NCBI GenBank assembly: GCA_030052745.1
Contig: JANBVO010000005.1
Coordinates: 868,001 to 932,000, forward strand
Length of the DNA stretch: 64,000 nucleotides
Source: Pleurostoma richardsiae
Lineage: Eukaryota > Ascomycota > Sordariomycetes > Calosphaeriales > Pleurostomataceae
Direction: 5' to 3'
Shown: piece by piece, positions 22,501-33,953 of the stretch
Position numbering within the stretch: position 1 is the stretch's first letter
How the letters are laid out: every line of letters starts with the position of its first letter
Translations under genes and position numbers: made by a program
The notes under the pieces: generated by a model
What the model was told of the DNA's origin: nothing
The model's input: only the letters and a program-made list of their open reading frames with translations
Database searches by the model: none

Positions 22501-22733
22501 CCTTCCAAGGGACAACAGGGGCTATGTGCAACGGAAATGTCTACAACGCCACGACCGCTTTCGGACGCGGCCCGGTTGCGACGAAGGACGATCCTACTCA
22601 CTTCAGAAATGCCGTGAAGAGGACCCATGTCGCACCAGCCGTCCAAGCAGCGGATGATTACGACCGAGCCGTTCTAGCGAGTGCTATGGTCGATGAAGAT
22701 GGCAAGAAGCCGCGAGCCAAGGGCCGAACTTGA
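19539..22733 (+). CDS. ebs1: EST1/SMG7/EBS1-family protein
   Basis: Three exons (19539-19711, 19767-20638, 20722-22733) give 1018 residues, phases matching. The first half has the 14-3-3-like and TPR-like helices of the EST1 family: a conserved block around FYKGYIQRLWARYDLPQLER, the segment ALTYYAIAQDVNPDSGFAHH, and the tract AVESPHPNAANNLEVEFKSL. A helical segment around FILRLNVRAILTLTRLLQTE follows the second intron. The last 450 residues are Ser/Gly/Gln-rich and disordered. In yeasts and animals the family acts in nonsense-mediated mRNA decay (EBS1, SMG5-7) or telomerase recruitment (EST1); filamentous fungi usually have SMG7/EBS1-like members. No PIN nuclease domain is seen, which argues against SMG6. 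The second intron's acceptor (TTAG at 20721) was chosen by phase; an alternative AG at 20698 gives a stop. Confidence 0.85.
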
Positions 22734-23168
22734 GTTCTGTTTCTATGCTTTGCTTCGATGTTGGCTTCCATGCCAAATACTCCTTGAGGATCTTGAAGAG
22801 GACATGCCTGACGGCGCCACGAGTTTATCACGCAACGACACCAGAATAGGTGCCCCGCCCCATGCGACGAAGCAGTTGCATATAGCCGCGCGAGCAGATA
22901 ATGCTCATGGGATATCGGACTGTATTCGGCTTCTAGCCAGTCTTTCGAATTTGTGCTATGAAAATGACGACAACCCTGGTTCGTCAAGATGTCGAGGAAG
23001 CTATACCTATCTCATGGGGAATCATGAAGTTGAATTTGGACTTTGCACCCACTTCTGTCCCGTCGTTTCCTTCGCTCGAGGATGCAGATCACCGTTGTTG
23101 AAACCATGAGTTTTCCCTTATTCCCCGGACGCCGGACTGCTGAAACACCTGCAGATGGAAGCATGACT
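22734..23168. other. Convergent 3' spacer
   Basis: A 435-base gap lies between the stops of the EST1-like gene (plus) and adenosine kinase (minus). Open frames run through it only as extensions of neighbouring shadows; nothing recognised. Confidence 0.6.
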
Positions 23169-24584
23169 CTATTTGCTGGAGGACGGCTGGTAGGACTGCT
23201 TAGGGAACGGGAATCTGGTGAGGTGGCTAGTTAGCAAAGCGTGGCCTGGAGATGCAAGTGGCTAATGTCAGGCAGAATCATGTGCCTAGAGAGGAACAGG
23301 CAGACGAATGATAACTTTCTTGCTTGGGAACATAATCGGTTTCTTGAGAGCCGTGGGGTGAATAAAGGCCAGGGATACTTACGAAGGACCCAGCTCCTTG
23401 ATGCTCAGTCTAGCCAGCCACTGGCCCATGTCGATGCACTCGTCCAGGGACTTGCCCTCGACGATGCCCGCAGCCAGGCCACCGGCGAACGCGTCACCGG
23501 CGCCGGTGGTATCGTTGATCTCTTCCTTGGCGATCTTGTGCACGGGGAACTCCTTGACCTCCGCCTCGCCCTGGACGGCGACGACGGTCGGGTCGGTGCC
23601 CTGCGTGACGATGGCGACGCGCTTGCGCTGCGCGTTCACCTTGGGCAGGTTGGCCAGGGCCTTGGCGATCTCGCGCACGTCCGTGGTGCCGAGGCCGTGC
23701 GACTCGGCGTAGGCGGCGGCCTCGGTCTCGTTGCCGATCACGTAGTCCCAGTAGGGGGCGCTGGCGTCCAGCGGCTCCTTGAAGAACTGCGGGATGAAGG
23801 GCGCGGAGAGGGACAGGATGAAGGCCTTGTTCTTGGCGGCGGCCTCCTTGGCCAGCTCCATGATGGCGGGCGGGCACACTGGCGAGTGCTGTCAGTAAGA
23901 GAAGTCCCATCTCGATATCGGGGGTGGTGCGGCAGAGAACAGTCCAAGTAGAGAAAGCGATGGACGAAGGGATACGCACCGGTGAAGTGGTAGCCGCCAA
24001 TGTAGTATACCTCCGCCCCCTCGACGAGCGACCACACCTCGGGCTTCTTGAGGTGCTCGAGGTCATAGTGGTTGGCGGCGCCGAGGTCGGTGCACATGGA
24101 GCGGTTGTGGCCGGTGATGACGACGCCGCAGCGGCCAGTGGGCTCCTTGGGGTCGACGCGGTACTCAACGCGCAGGCCGGCCTTCTTGACGGCGTCGTGC
24201 AGGATCGCCGCGTACTTGTCGTCGCCGACGCCGCCCAGGAACACCACACTATTGGGGTCCAGGATGTACTGGGCACCGCGGGCGGTGTTCTGCGCCGCGC
24301 CGCCGGCCAGCAGCTTGGCGTCGTAGTTGTTCAGGAGATCGTCATAGATGCCCAGGTGCTTCGGCTCGGCCAGGATGGCGTCGTTGGCCTTGAGGCCGTA
24401 CTTCTCGAGCAGGGCCTCATTGCCGATGGCCTGGATGTCTGCGATGGGCGGCGGTCAGCAGGTGAGCCACCGAGTAGGAAGCCCGACCTGGAGGGACGTC
24501 TCCCTGGGCCAAGGAGGGAATATGTTGCTCACCGAGGAGAGGGTTCTCCAGACACAAGAGGCGGTACTCCTTGGAGGAAGCCAT
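23169..24584 (-). CDS. ado1: Adenosine kinase (PfkB family)
   Basis: Four exons (24584-24533, 24438-23980, 23878-23383, 23214-23169) give 350 residues, the standard size. It phosphorylates adenosine to AMP with ATP, recycling adenosine released from the methylation cycle in the cytosol. Visible family marks are the start EYRLLCLENPLLGDIQA, the glycine pair block LLAGGAAQNTARGAQ, the acidic turn before GGYHFTVCPPAI at the second splice junction, and the PfkB signature NDTTGAGDAFAGG whose Asp is the catalytic base. The last exon codes only FPFPKQSYQPSSSK and stop, found because the third exon ends in phase 2 and the family tail has this form. The long middle exons are strongly G/C-ending in codon use. 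Confidence 0.97.
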
Positions 24585-25300
24585 GGTGCTCAATGGGCGG
24601 GTTTGTGAGGGCGATGAGTGCAAATTTCTTCGTAGGAGCTTCGAGGAGAGAGGTTGTCGGTGGGGTGGGATAGTGGGGTAACAGGAGGAGAGAAGGGTGC
24701 AAGTGCGGGATTCGCCTGCAGCCAATCTCCTGGTGAAAGTGGCCCTAGAGGAACCGGCAGCTGATGCAACCACAGACTTCAACATGTTGAAATGCAGAGC
24801 AGATAGATGGGCCGGGAGATGTTGAACTGCTCAATGACTTGCAGCAGAAATATTTGTCGGAAGGGTTGAGCGCGGCCTGTACGGGTACATCTATGCTCGG
24901 GACTAGGAAGCAAGACTGAAGGGTCATTTGATCATACGATTCTATCGTCTGTGCCGTCTTCTCTCTCCACTGGCCAGATCAACGGTGGTGACGACAGACG
25001 CGAGTGATGCCAAATATGCGGAATTGCTCCTCGCCGACTCCAGCCCTTCCATGGAGATCTCCCCGTCAGACATCGCACACTCACAACGTTTTCGGATCAA
25101 ACAGTCTCAATGCCCGAAAAGACAGAACTTGAACCCGTCTGCCCGTGAAGCCCGCTGCTTTGAGGAATCCTTTTGTATTTCGCATATGCCAGGGTACAAC
25201 CCTGAGGGCATGCTGAATCGCCCGCCATAGTCCCGTAACTACAAAGCCAAGAACGATGCAATCCCTGAAACCCCTATCCCCAAGCAGAATGGCGAAACCC
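24585..25300. other. Spacer between uL2 and adenosine kinase
   Basis: A 716-base gap between two minus-strand genes, so it should hold the uL2 3' region and the adenosine kinase promoter. It contains no recognised gene or repeat. Confidence 0.6.
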
Positions 25301-26362
25301 TTACTCCTTGACCTTCTGAGTACCCCGCAGCAGACCGGTTCTTCTCGCAGCAATAAGACCGGCCTTCTGGCCTTGTGCGGCGTACCTGGAGATCGTAGAG
25401 GCTTTACCAATATGTTGGTGGTTACCCTGGAACGTGTCAGATCCGATATCCTTCTCAAAGTACTCGCTGGGTTACTTACACCACCGTGAGGATGGTCGAC
25501 GGGGTTCATGGCAACACCACGAGTCTTGGGCCAAGAGTTGCGCTTGACGGCGAACTTATGCTTCGCCCGGGAAGCCTCTGTTGTCCTAATTAGCTGCTGT
25601 CTTCTCCAACGCAAACAATAAAGCCAGGATGGTTCATCCAGATCCTCGAGCTGCAAAAGGCATGCAAGCGCAGGTGGCAGTCACGTACTCAGCAGGGGCT
25701 TGTCTGTCCGGCCACCACCAGCGACGATGCCAACCATGGCACGCGCTCCGCTGTGGACGACCTTCTTGGCGCCGGAAGGCAGCTTGATTCTGGTCTTGCC
25801 CTCCTCCGGGTTGTGGCCGACGACAGTGACGTAGTTTCCAGACGTGCGGCCCAGAGCACCGCGGTCACCAGGCTTCTCCTCCACGTTCGAAACGACGGTA
25901 CCCTCGGGAATGGACGCCAGCGGCAGGACGTTACCGACGGTCAGGGCGGCGCTCTTGCCGGCGTAGATGAACTGGCCGGTGTACATGCCCTCGTTGGCAA
26001 TGAAGGTCTCGGTGTGCAGCTTGTACTTGTAGGGGTCGCGGAAAACGACCTTGGCGAGGGGCGCGCCCCGACCAGGATCGTGGATGATGTCCTTCACAAT
26101 ACCCCGGAGGTATCCATGGCGCTCGGCGTAGTCGAGACTGCGGAACTTGGCCTACAAGTTAATCAAGTCAGAAAAATCCGCCCTTCATATCTCGGCGTCG
26201 ATCGAATCGATGGGGAACTGTACCGGAGCCTTGCGGAGACGGGTGTTGGCAGCTGGAAGAGCGATTGTCAGCAAGAGTCTAAGGAGCCGCATCAAGAGAG
26301 GGACTACACGTACTGAAGATACTGCCACGTCCCTTACGCTGGTTTCTGATGACGCGACCCAT
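25301..26362 (-). CDS. rpl2: 60S ribosomal protein L2 (uL2, RPL2/L8)
   Basis: Five exons (26362-26314, 26252-26224, 26151-25689, 25577-25480, 25426-25301) give 254 residues, the same length as yeast Rpl2. It begins [20 protein letters not shown] and continues through [20 protein letters not shown] and the peptidyl-transferase loop [15 protein letters not shown], whose His is near the ribosome's catalytic centre. It ends [10 protein letters not shown]. Exon 2 is only 29 bases, and its donor (GTACAG) is weak but required for the conserved join. The intron-rich, highly expressed layout is typical of fungal ribosomal genes. A TCACGTGA palindrome lies about 160 bases upstream of the ATG. Confidence 0.98.
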
Positions 26363-28340
26363 CTTGTCGTCTCCTCTTGCCTAGGAGATGTTGTTGATGG
26401 TTGATGGTGAGTCTCAGAGTGGGCGAAGCGAAATTCAAGTTATTTTCCGCTCCACGATTTTGTGTGGGAAATTTTCCCAGTGAGTGGCCCTAGCGGGAAT
26501 CGAGCGAGCTAACGACTAGTTCACGTGACTTCAAAGGCGCTGGATGTACACAGTGGCTGCCAAGAACTGGAGCACGCAGTTCTTTGTGCTTCAGATGGCA
26601 CCTAGTCATAGAGTTACCGGAATGCAGAGACGGTTGAGACTGAAGAGAGTGCTCTCCTTGTAGGAAGCATTCTCTCCTTGTGTTATCCTAATTACCTACT
26701 GAGGCAATGCGTATCGTGAAGTCAGTGCAAACTTCATTTCTGTGATGCTTGCGGTACCAAAGACAGTGCGCCGGATGCTACATTACAGTGAGGCGTGTGG
26801 CTTGCCTTCGGAGACCCAAAAAAAGCCGTTTGGTCGACAGCCAGCCGCACGTCAAGCTTCCTCATCACCGCAGACAACACACCTCCATCGCGATCGAGAG
26901 ATGATCTCGTCGCCATCATTCACCGCACACAAGCGTACATCAGGCGGAAAATAATCAATGCATTTGACAAATTTGCTGTCTCTTCGTCTTACTGACAACA
27001 GTTCGCTCCCTCCTTGGCCACTTATATGCGCCCTTCCCCTTCTGCGAGCGGTAATATCATGTTATCGTCTTTTTCTATCAGGGCTTGAATATGTCTCTGA
27101 AACTGTACGTGCAGTCTTTGGGCGGATTTGTGGAAGATCTCGGCGCTTAATCCACTCGCCGTGTGATGAATGGACTACTGCGTTGCAGAAACAGAATCAA
27201 GTGATTCTGCTGGTCAGCGCTCTACGGAGCGGCAGTGCATGCAGAGAAGTCGCCAGAATCGAGTCGTGGGCTTCACATTCTGGCTGATACGGGTAGGGTG
27301 CGCCAGTGCGCCTCCACCTCAATTTTCTCACCTCCCTGGCTCCAAGGGCATGTCCACCTTGATGCGGACGACACCGGCGCGTTGCTTTGCCGATCACCTC
27401 GTCTCGTCTCGACAAAGTGCACGCATAGCCCTACAGATGCAGAGAGAGAACAAATATTTGAATGCGGCTGGCGGTTGTGACGCAGCTTCGCTCTGAACGG
27501 TATCGAGCGGCCTCGAGCAAGGAAGGAGGATTCGTTCCCGTATCAGAGTGGTCATGTGACTACGGAAGTGGACAGCATCGCTCCTGTCATTTTTAAGATC
27601 AGGATGTGTGCAGGATAATCTGCAGCGACGTTGCACTCCAGCTTGACGGGTGGACAGATGCGTACCACTGATTTCACGATGGCTGCAGAGCCTTGCGTGA
27701 AACTTTCACCTACGGGGCGGGGAGGCTAAGCGAAGGGCTCGCTTAAGACGTGAAAGGCTGCGGGTCAAATCACGCTCAGTCAGTCAGGCGTGGACTTGCA
27801 TCCTGCACCCCATCATATTCGGCCGATATCGAGGGCTGTGGGCGGTGACAGCAAGCTACGAGCACTTTACGAACACCTAGCAGTTCTGTCATGGTGAAGA
27901 AATTCTGCCGGTGGTGGGTGGTGGTGGGTGTGGCAGCCTCGCGGTCCCGTGGATGTTACTGGCTTTTGTGTCGATATATGCGCGCTTCTGCCAGCAATGA
28001 GGACAAGTGGGGATGACCGAGGGAAAGATGACGCCAGACGAGGGCAAGGACGTTGGCTTTAGGCTTGAGCATTGTGCAGCCGCTCTTCCATGTTGATATC
28101 TCGAGCAGTGGAATCTCCCTGACTCTTGTGAAGCACAGCGCATAATATATATACCTATGTTTGGACCTATCACATCAATCTGTGTCCTAGGGTTGGGTGG
28201 TGCGGCTCTGTTGTAGAACTAGTGTGTGTCGGTGACTTGGGTTGGACTTGGAGCTTCTTTCCTCCATTCACCCTTACCTCACTTTGCACGCCAAATCCAC
28301 CTCAGCTCGAAGAAAGCCTTTGGCTCAACTGCCTTTCACC
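26363..28340. other. 2 kb divergent intergenic region without a recognised gene
   Basis: It separates the divergent uL2 and WHIM-like genes. Apart from the E-box at 26521 I see no element I can name. Frames up to 109 codons exist on both strands without recognisable content. A short stretch near 27716-27770 looked slightly tRNA-like but failed inspection. Confidence 0.5.
26521..26528. promoter_or_regulatory. TCACGTGA palindrome upstream of the uL2 gene
   Basis: The second of two copies of this eight-base E-box in the window, 159 bases upstream of the uL2 ATG. CACGTG cores are bound by Cbf1-type bHLH factors in fungi; a role in ribosomal gene expression here is inferred from position only. 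Confidence 0.4.
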
Positions 28341-30622
28341 ATGGCGGACGACGACTCATCTGAACTTTCCTCTCTTTCTTCACTTTCCCCCGCACCCTCC
28401 GACGATGAATCCGACGTAGAATTAAAACCCCAGAACGGCATCCTCAAGTTCTTCCACAAGCTACCCAAGCAGGCAACACAACCAGCAAGCGAGATGTCGT
28501 CGCCTCCGCCAGCCAAGAGGGAGCCCTCTCCGCCGCATGAATACATTCTGGCAGATAATCCAGATATTGCAGTACGTGAATTTTCTCTTTGTCGCGTCGG
28601 AAACTGGGAGCGACGCGAAAATGCGCGTGCCCTCTGTGTGGCGCTGGCTCACCACTTCCCTCCTCCCGCAGTTCATCGTCGAGTTCCGTAAGCGATTCGA
28701 CCAGCACCTTGGCAAAACACCCAATTTCGGGCCCATCGAGCTCGAGCAGGATGTCGTCACTTCTACGCCTGGTGACCGTCTCGAGCATTTTCTCTGCACT
28801 TTGCTGCGCATGCTGCTGAACCGAAAGCAAGATGTCAAGTACGTCATTCTGCTGCGCCCGAAGCCTTCAAGCCCTCGCCGCATGTCTAACTTTCCGTCAA
28901 CCCCCAGGCCAGGACACTACAAGAGCGCATTGGAGGAGACTATAACCAAATATGTCAAAGAGTGGCCCCGTCGTTGGGAGGGCAAGAGTCCCCTTTCTGG
29001 AGGTGTGACCTTTGTTTCCATGACCCCGGAGGAACGGGTATGTCGCCTCGTCCTACGTGCAATGACTTACCTCCCTTCCTAACGTTGCCATTCCAGCTTT
29101 CACTGCTGCGACAACTCGTCCTCTGGGCCCTCGAGCGGAGCGATCAGATACATTCCATCTTCGACATTGCCAGCAAGAAGAATCGCGACCGTATCAAAGA
29201 ATACAATGTGGAGCCCATTGGCTCTGACGGCGACAAGCGCCGATACTTCCTTGTCCAAGGCCTCGATGATGCCAGCTTCCGTGTTTATCGAGAGAGTAAC
29301 CCTGCAGGCGTTAACAGAACTTGGTGGAGCGTTGCTGGATCAATTGACGAGGTCAAGGCGCTTGCGGAGAAGCTCGAGGCAACCGATCGCGGCCCGAAGG
29401 CTAGAGGCCTGGCCAAGGAGCTCCTCAAGAAGATTCCAGAGTTTGAGGAAGCAGAGGAGGTTAGTTTTTGCAACTTGCCGCCATTAACTTGTCTGGACTG
29501 GACAGTAACTGACCATTCCCACAGAAGCGCAAGCGACGAGAGTATCGCCGGATGCAGAAGGAGCGGTTCAAGCGCCCGGAGCCCGGTTTCTCTCTCTACG
29601 AAGGTCGCACGCGAGGCAAGCGCGTCAAGTACACGTACTCTGATGATGAAGATTTCCTCACCGACTCAACGGGGACTCGACGTTCTACTCGCAATACGCG
29701 CAACCATACCCCCAGCGAGCCCGCTGGCCCGATCATCACCGCCAGCGGCCGCCAGTCGCGTCGTCCCAACAGACTCACGGCAGAGACTCTTAGCAGCGGT
29801 GCCCCAAGCGCTCCCAGCAGCGTGCAGGGAGATCAGCATGTGGACAGCGCCGCCGATACGGACATGAACGACGAGAGCTCGGTCGGTCCCACCGGAAGAC
29901 CAAGACGGTCCGCTGCGGTCAACCACGGACATAATGGATGGATGATCAAGAAGACTAGAGACGAGTATATCCCGGACGATGAGGACGACGAGGATGACGA
30001 GAGCGAGCCGGATCTCGGAGACGACGAAGAGGATGAGCATGTCCCCGAGGACAGCGAGGAGGATGCTGAAGAGTTCGATGAGGAAGATCTCGAGGCAAAT
30101 GAGGAAGTGGAACTGGACGAGCCCCCCAGACGTCACATCGTCAAGCTGCGTCTGAAGTCGAAGATGGATGATGAGGGCAAGGCTGAGACGGCGCTGCCGT
30201 CTAAGCTACGCCTCACGCTCAATACTGAGGACAGTGGCAACGCCGAGACTACGGAGAACTCGAATGACTCTGCCTATCGCGAGGAAATCAGTACCGGCAC
30301 ACCTGATAGTCTTCCATTCCCTCCGTCTTCTGCTCGGTCAGGCTTGGAGACTGGCCCAACGGGAGTCTCTGCAGGTATTACTGAGCGGACGGAGGATGTG
30401 GTGAACGTGGTAGTCAAGGGAAGAACACCGGAGCCCCAGTCGAACCCGGAAACGGCGGTGAACACAGAGTCCGGTGCGGACCCAGAACTCTCGGCAGAGA
30501 CTCAACCTGCGAGTGTTCAGCCGGAAACCCCTCTGACTCCGTCTGGCAACGCAGCGACATCTCTTGCTTTCAGAGGCAGCCCAGAGAAGCCGCAGCCCAC
30601 GCCGCAGCCCATCAACGTCTGA
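28341..30622 (+). CDS. WHIM-like chromatin-associated protein
   Basis: Five exons (28341-28571, 28672-28838, 28908-29037, 29097-29459, 29525-30622) give 662 residues. Residues about 78-200 hold a helical module (IVEFRKRFDQHLGKTPNFGP, then LEHFLCTLLRMLLN) and about 220-315 a segment with VEPIGSDGDKRRYFLVQG and TWWSVAGSIDEVKALAEKLE. This resembles the DDT/WHIM arrangement of ISWI-type remodeller accessory subunits, where the conserved tryptophan region follows 'G-x-D-xx-xRRY'. A basic RKRREYRRMQKERF stretch follows and then a long acidic, disordered tail with Asp/Glu runs (about 440-490) suited to histone contact. A nuclear chromatin role is inferred from this layout. I would not name a yeast counterpart. 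The start opens an acidic Ser-rich MADDDSSELSSLSS head. Confidence 0.7.
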
Positions 30623-30979
30623 TGCGAGAATGTTGCATCTTAGGACTTTAACGACTATGTACTCATGAGGAGTTTTGAGGTTTTGCTAAAGGGCTAAAAA
30701 TTTGGTGAAAGGATACCTAAGGTACTTTGAACGGACGGGTGCTCTCGCGCGACGGGATGTCGCCTTTAGGATGGGCGGCTCTGTTATAGCTGTCCCCATG
30801 GGATTTGGCACGATAACTTCGTAGAGTGACAATGTCACTAATAGATATGTACCATAAGATTCCGCGTTACCCTGTGACTGTGACTCGGTATAATCCTTAT
30901 ATATACATGCATCTCTGACGGCTTGTCCCCTCTCGGCGGATGACCTAGCTGCTCCTGGCAGCTCTAGACTTCCTCAGAC
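30623..30979. other. Convergent 3' spacer
   Basis: A 357-base gap lies between the stops of the WHIM-like gene and the DUF1770 gene. It is relatively A/T-rich, as 3' untranslated regions often are; no feature recognised. Confidence 0.6.
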
Positions 30980-31570
30980 TCACAGATATTTCTTAAACCT
31001 TGAGATCTTGGGCTCCTTTCGTGGTTGACTGGGTAGGGGCCAGTTATTGACGCCATACCACCACCTCCTGACCCTCGCTCCAACAGAGTTGCCGCTTATC
31101 TGAGCCGTCTTGTTCCAGTGATGCCATCCGCATATCGCCAAATTGTAGAGGATCCCCTGGGCGAAGGGCATCATCATCTGCAGGAGAGTTCAGCAAACAC
31201 AAGCCAAGCCCTGCAGACCGTTACGCCTAAGAGTCCATGGACATACCTGGTCCCGGATGGTGATCCACGCCACTTTCCACCACGTGTTGGCGTTGGCTAT
31301 GCTGTGCAGGTAGCTCTGCTCGAAGCGCAGGTCGGGCATGGGCGGCAGGTGCGCCGACCGCCGCCGTGGTCGCAGGACGCTATAGGGGATGTCGTCATCC
31401 TCGCCGTCCTCGGCCGCTGGGCTGTGCTCGTCGTCGAGGTCATGCAGCTCGACGGGCTCCTTCCGCGACGCGGCGGTCGAGGGGTTGAGGTCGTGCTGGG
31501 GCGAGGGGTCGCGCTTGATGTGAGCGGTCTGGATTGTCTCTGCTACCTGCAGAGGGATCGAAGAGGCCAT
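30980..31570 (-). CDS. DUF1770 fungal protein
   Basis: Two exons (31570-31247, 31177-30980) joined in phase 0 by a 69-base GTATGT...TGCAG intron give 173 residues. The motif DDIPYSVLRPRRRSAHLPPM, followed by DLRFEQSYLHSIANANTWWK, and the second-exon block GARVRRWWYGVNNWPLP are hallmarks of the fungus-only DUF1770 family as I recall it. Function is unknown. The tryptophan-rich hydrophobic C-terminal half (VAWITIRDQ, then MPFAQGILYNLAICGW) may associate with a membrane. The gene is divergent from eRF1, with 682 bases between the starts. Confidence 0.85.
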
Positions 31571-32252
31571 TATGGATGATTGTATCTCGACGGACTGACG
31601 GTGCAGCGCCCTGATCGTTGTGGCTGCAGCTTCGCCCCTGACGTAAGGCTCCTTCCCCGTGGACCGTGGGTGCTTCAGGAGCAGCAGTTACGGCACCTGA
31701 TTGCTGACTCAATCAGCTGAGCTGGATTGCTGACTCGTCTCGACACAGCTCTGCGTGGGAGACAGCTATGCGGAGAGCTCTTCGGCGGTTATCTGGCAAG
31801 CTGTAGCAGGCTGCGAGCGGCGAGACCGAGGCCGAGTTCAAGCGAGTACATCTGATTATGTACTCTATTTTGGGTACCTCGACGATCTGCGCTGCTGGCA
31901 GCCTGTCGTCGCCTGGAAGCCGCCAGTGCGTCCAATGACGGCACGAAGGTGGGGCCCCGGACCGTGGCGCGCGTAGGAAAAAAGGGCCTCCAGTACGTAC
32001 AGTGTGGCTGCCAGGCAAACCTTGGAACCCCAGGGCTTCCAATTTTCACTGCCATTCATTTTCTCACCTCTGCACGACTTCCCCTCCTTATAAAAACCCC
32101 GCGCTGCAAGTTGGACCACGTCGCCGCTCCCCTTCGCTCCCTGACGACACGGTCTCTGCATCTCCTCCTGCGCGAGGTCCCTTTACGCGCATTTCTCGTC
32201 GACAAACCTTCCCACACGAGAAGTCCGCTGCGGCGTCCCACCACCGCCCAAC
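31571..32252. other. Bidirectional promoter region of DUF1770 and eRF1
   Basis: A 682-base divergent gap. The eRF1 side has a TATAAAA box and a pyrimidine-rich leader with no ATG after 31936. Nothing else recognised. Confidence 0.6.
32089..32095 (+). promoter_or_regulatory. TATA box of the eRF1 gene
   Basis: TATAAAA lies 164 bases upstream of the eRF1 ATG and just before a CT-rich leader, a placement expected for a strong core promoter. Confidence 0.5.
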
Positions 32253-33953
32253 ATGAGTGACCCCAACGCGAGCGAGGCCGAGAAGAATGTGCGTTCGCTT
32301 GCCCCTCCACGTCCTCCCCCTAGCGTCGGCTCTACCACCACCTTTCACCGCCGCCCCTGGTCCTCCCGCCGTGAGGATATGAGGATATGCTGACACATGG
32401 GATTCTAGATCGAGATATGGAAGGTGAAGAAGCTCATCAAGCGGCTTGAGGCTGCCCGAGGAAACGGAACCAGCATGATCTCCCTGATCATTCGTATGTG
32501 GCCCAAATCCCCACAATACCCTCGACGCCCTCAACGCGCCGTTCCCACAACACAGAGCTAACTTGCCGCAGCCCCCAAGGATCAGATCTCCCGAGCTGCT
32601 AAGATGTTGGCTGAAGAATACGTAAGTGTGCCTGTGTCCTGCCGGCGAAGCCACTTGTAATGACACACGACGCGTTTTAGGGTACTGCTTCCAACATCAA
32701 GTCTCGCGTCAACCGCCAGTCCGTGCTGTCGGCCATCACCTCGACCCAGCAGAGGCTCAAGCTGTACAACAAGGTCCCTCCCAACGGCTTGGTTGTCTAC
32801 TGCGGTGAAATCTTGACGTCCGAAGGCAAGGAGCGGAAGGTCAACATTGACTTTGAGCCGTTCAAACCTATTAACACGTCCCTCTACCTGTACGTCGCTC
32901 CTCTCAGCCCCGTCGCTGCTTCCAACCTGGTCTCTCCCACCATACTGATAGGGTTTGTTATATAGTTGCGACAATAAGTTCCACACCGAAGCTCTTGCCG
33001 ACCTTCTCGAGTCCGACCAAAAGTTCGGATTCATTATCATGGACGGAAACGGCGCGCTCTTCGGTACCCTGAGCGGCAACACACGAGATATCGTCCACAA
33101 GTTCTCAGTCGATCTCCCCAAGAAGCACGGCCGTGGTGGTCAGTCCGCCCTCCGTTTCGCCCGTCTTCGAGAGGAGAAGCGTCACAACTATGTCCGCAAG
33201 GTCGCAGAATTGGCGGTGCAGAACTTCATCACCAACGACAAGGTCAACGTTGCTGGCTTGATTCTCGCTGGATCTGCCGATTTCAAGAATGATCTCAACG
33301 CCTCCGACATGTTCGACCCTCGCCTTCAGACAAAGGTCATCAAGGTTGTTGACGTCTCGTACGGTGGAGAGAACGGCTTCAACCAAGCCATTGAGCTGTC
33401 TTCGGAGACGCTTGGTAACGTCAAGTTCATCCAGGAGAAGAAGCTAATCGGAAAGTATTTCGACGAGATCAGCCAGGATACCGGCCGCGTCTGCTACGGG
33501 ATTGAGGACACCCTCAAGGCACTGGAGCTCGGCGCCGTCGAGGTCCTGATTGTTTTTGAGAACCTCGAGATCACTCGCTGGACTTTGAAGGATAGCAATG
33601 GCAGCGAGATCATTCTGCACACCACGAAGCAGCAGGAAACCACCAACCGCGAGCAGTTCATGGACAAGGAGACTGGCCAGGAGATGGAGGTTGTCAACCA
33701 GGAATCCTTCCTGGAGTGGATTGCGGAGCACTACAAGGACTTTGGTACCACGCTAGAGTTTGTGTCCGACCGCTCGACTGAAGGCAACCAGTTTGTCAAG
33801 GGATTCGGTGGCATTGGCGGTATCCTCCGCTACAAAGTCAACTTCGAGCAGTTGGCTGATCTGGACGACGATGACGAATACTATGACGGTAAGCCGCGAA
33901 AAAAGACACCCTGACGAAAGCTCGGTAGCTGACGGTGCCTGTGTACAGATTGA
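32253..33953 (+). CDS. sup45: Eukaryotic peptide chain release factor 1 (eRF1)
   Basis: Six exons (32253-32288, 32409-32493, 32572-32621, 32681-32889, 32966-33888, 33949-33953) give 435 residues, the family length. eRF1 reads all three stop codons in the ribosomal A site and triggers peptide release with eRF3. The stop-codon recognition motif TASNIKS (Asn62-Ser65), the YLCDNKF motif formed across the fourth intron, and the catalytic GGQ (about 184-186, in [19 protein letters not shown]) are intact. The C-terminal acidic tail ends DDDDEYYDD. The coding part of the last exon is five bases (AT plus TGA), so the final Asp and the stop codon are made by splicing. Without that intron's removal the frame reads on to GKPRKKTP and a different stop. 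Confidence 0.98.

Noticed and set aside
27716-27790. tRNA-like stretch with a GGGTCAAATC B-box-like word
   Set aside because: No matching acceptor stem or anticodon arm could be folded by eye, and the A-box is poor.
33889-33914. eRF1 ending at GKPRKKTP
   Set aside because: This is read-through of the last intron; the spliced end EYYDD fits the family and a GT-AG intron is present.
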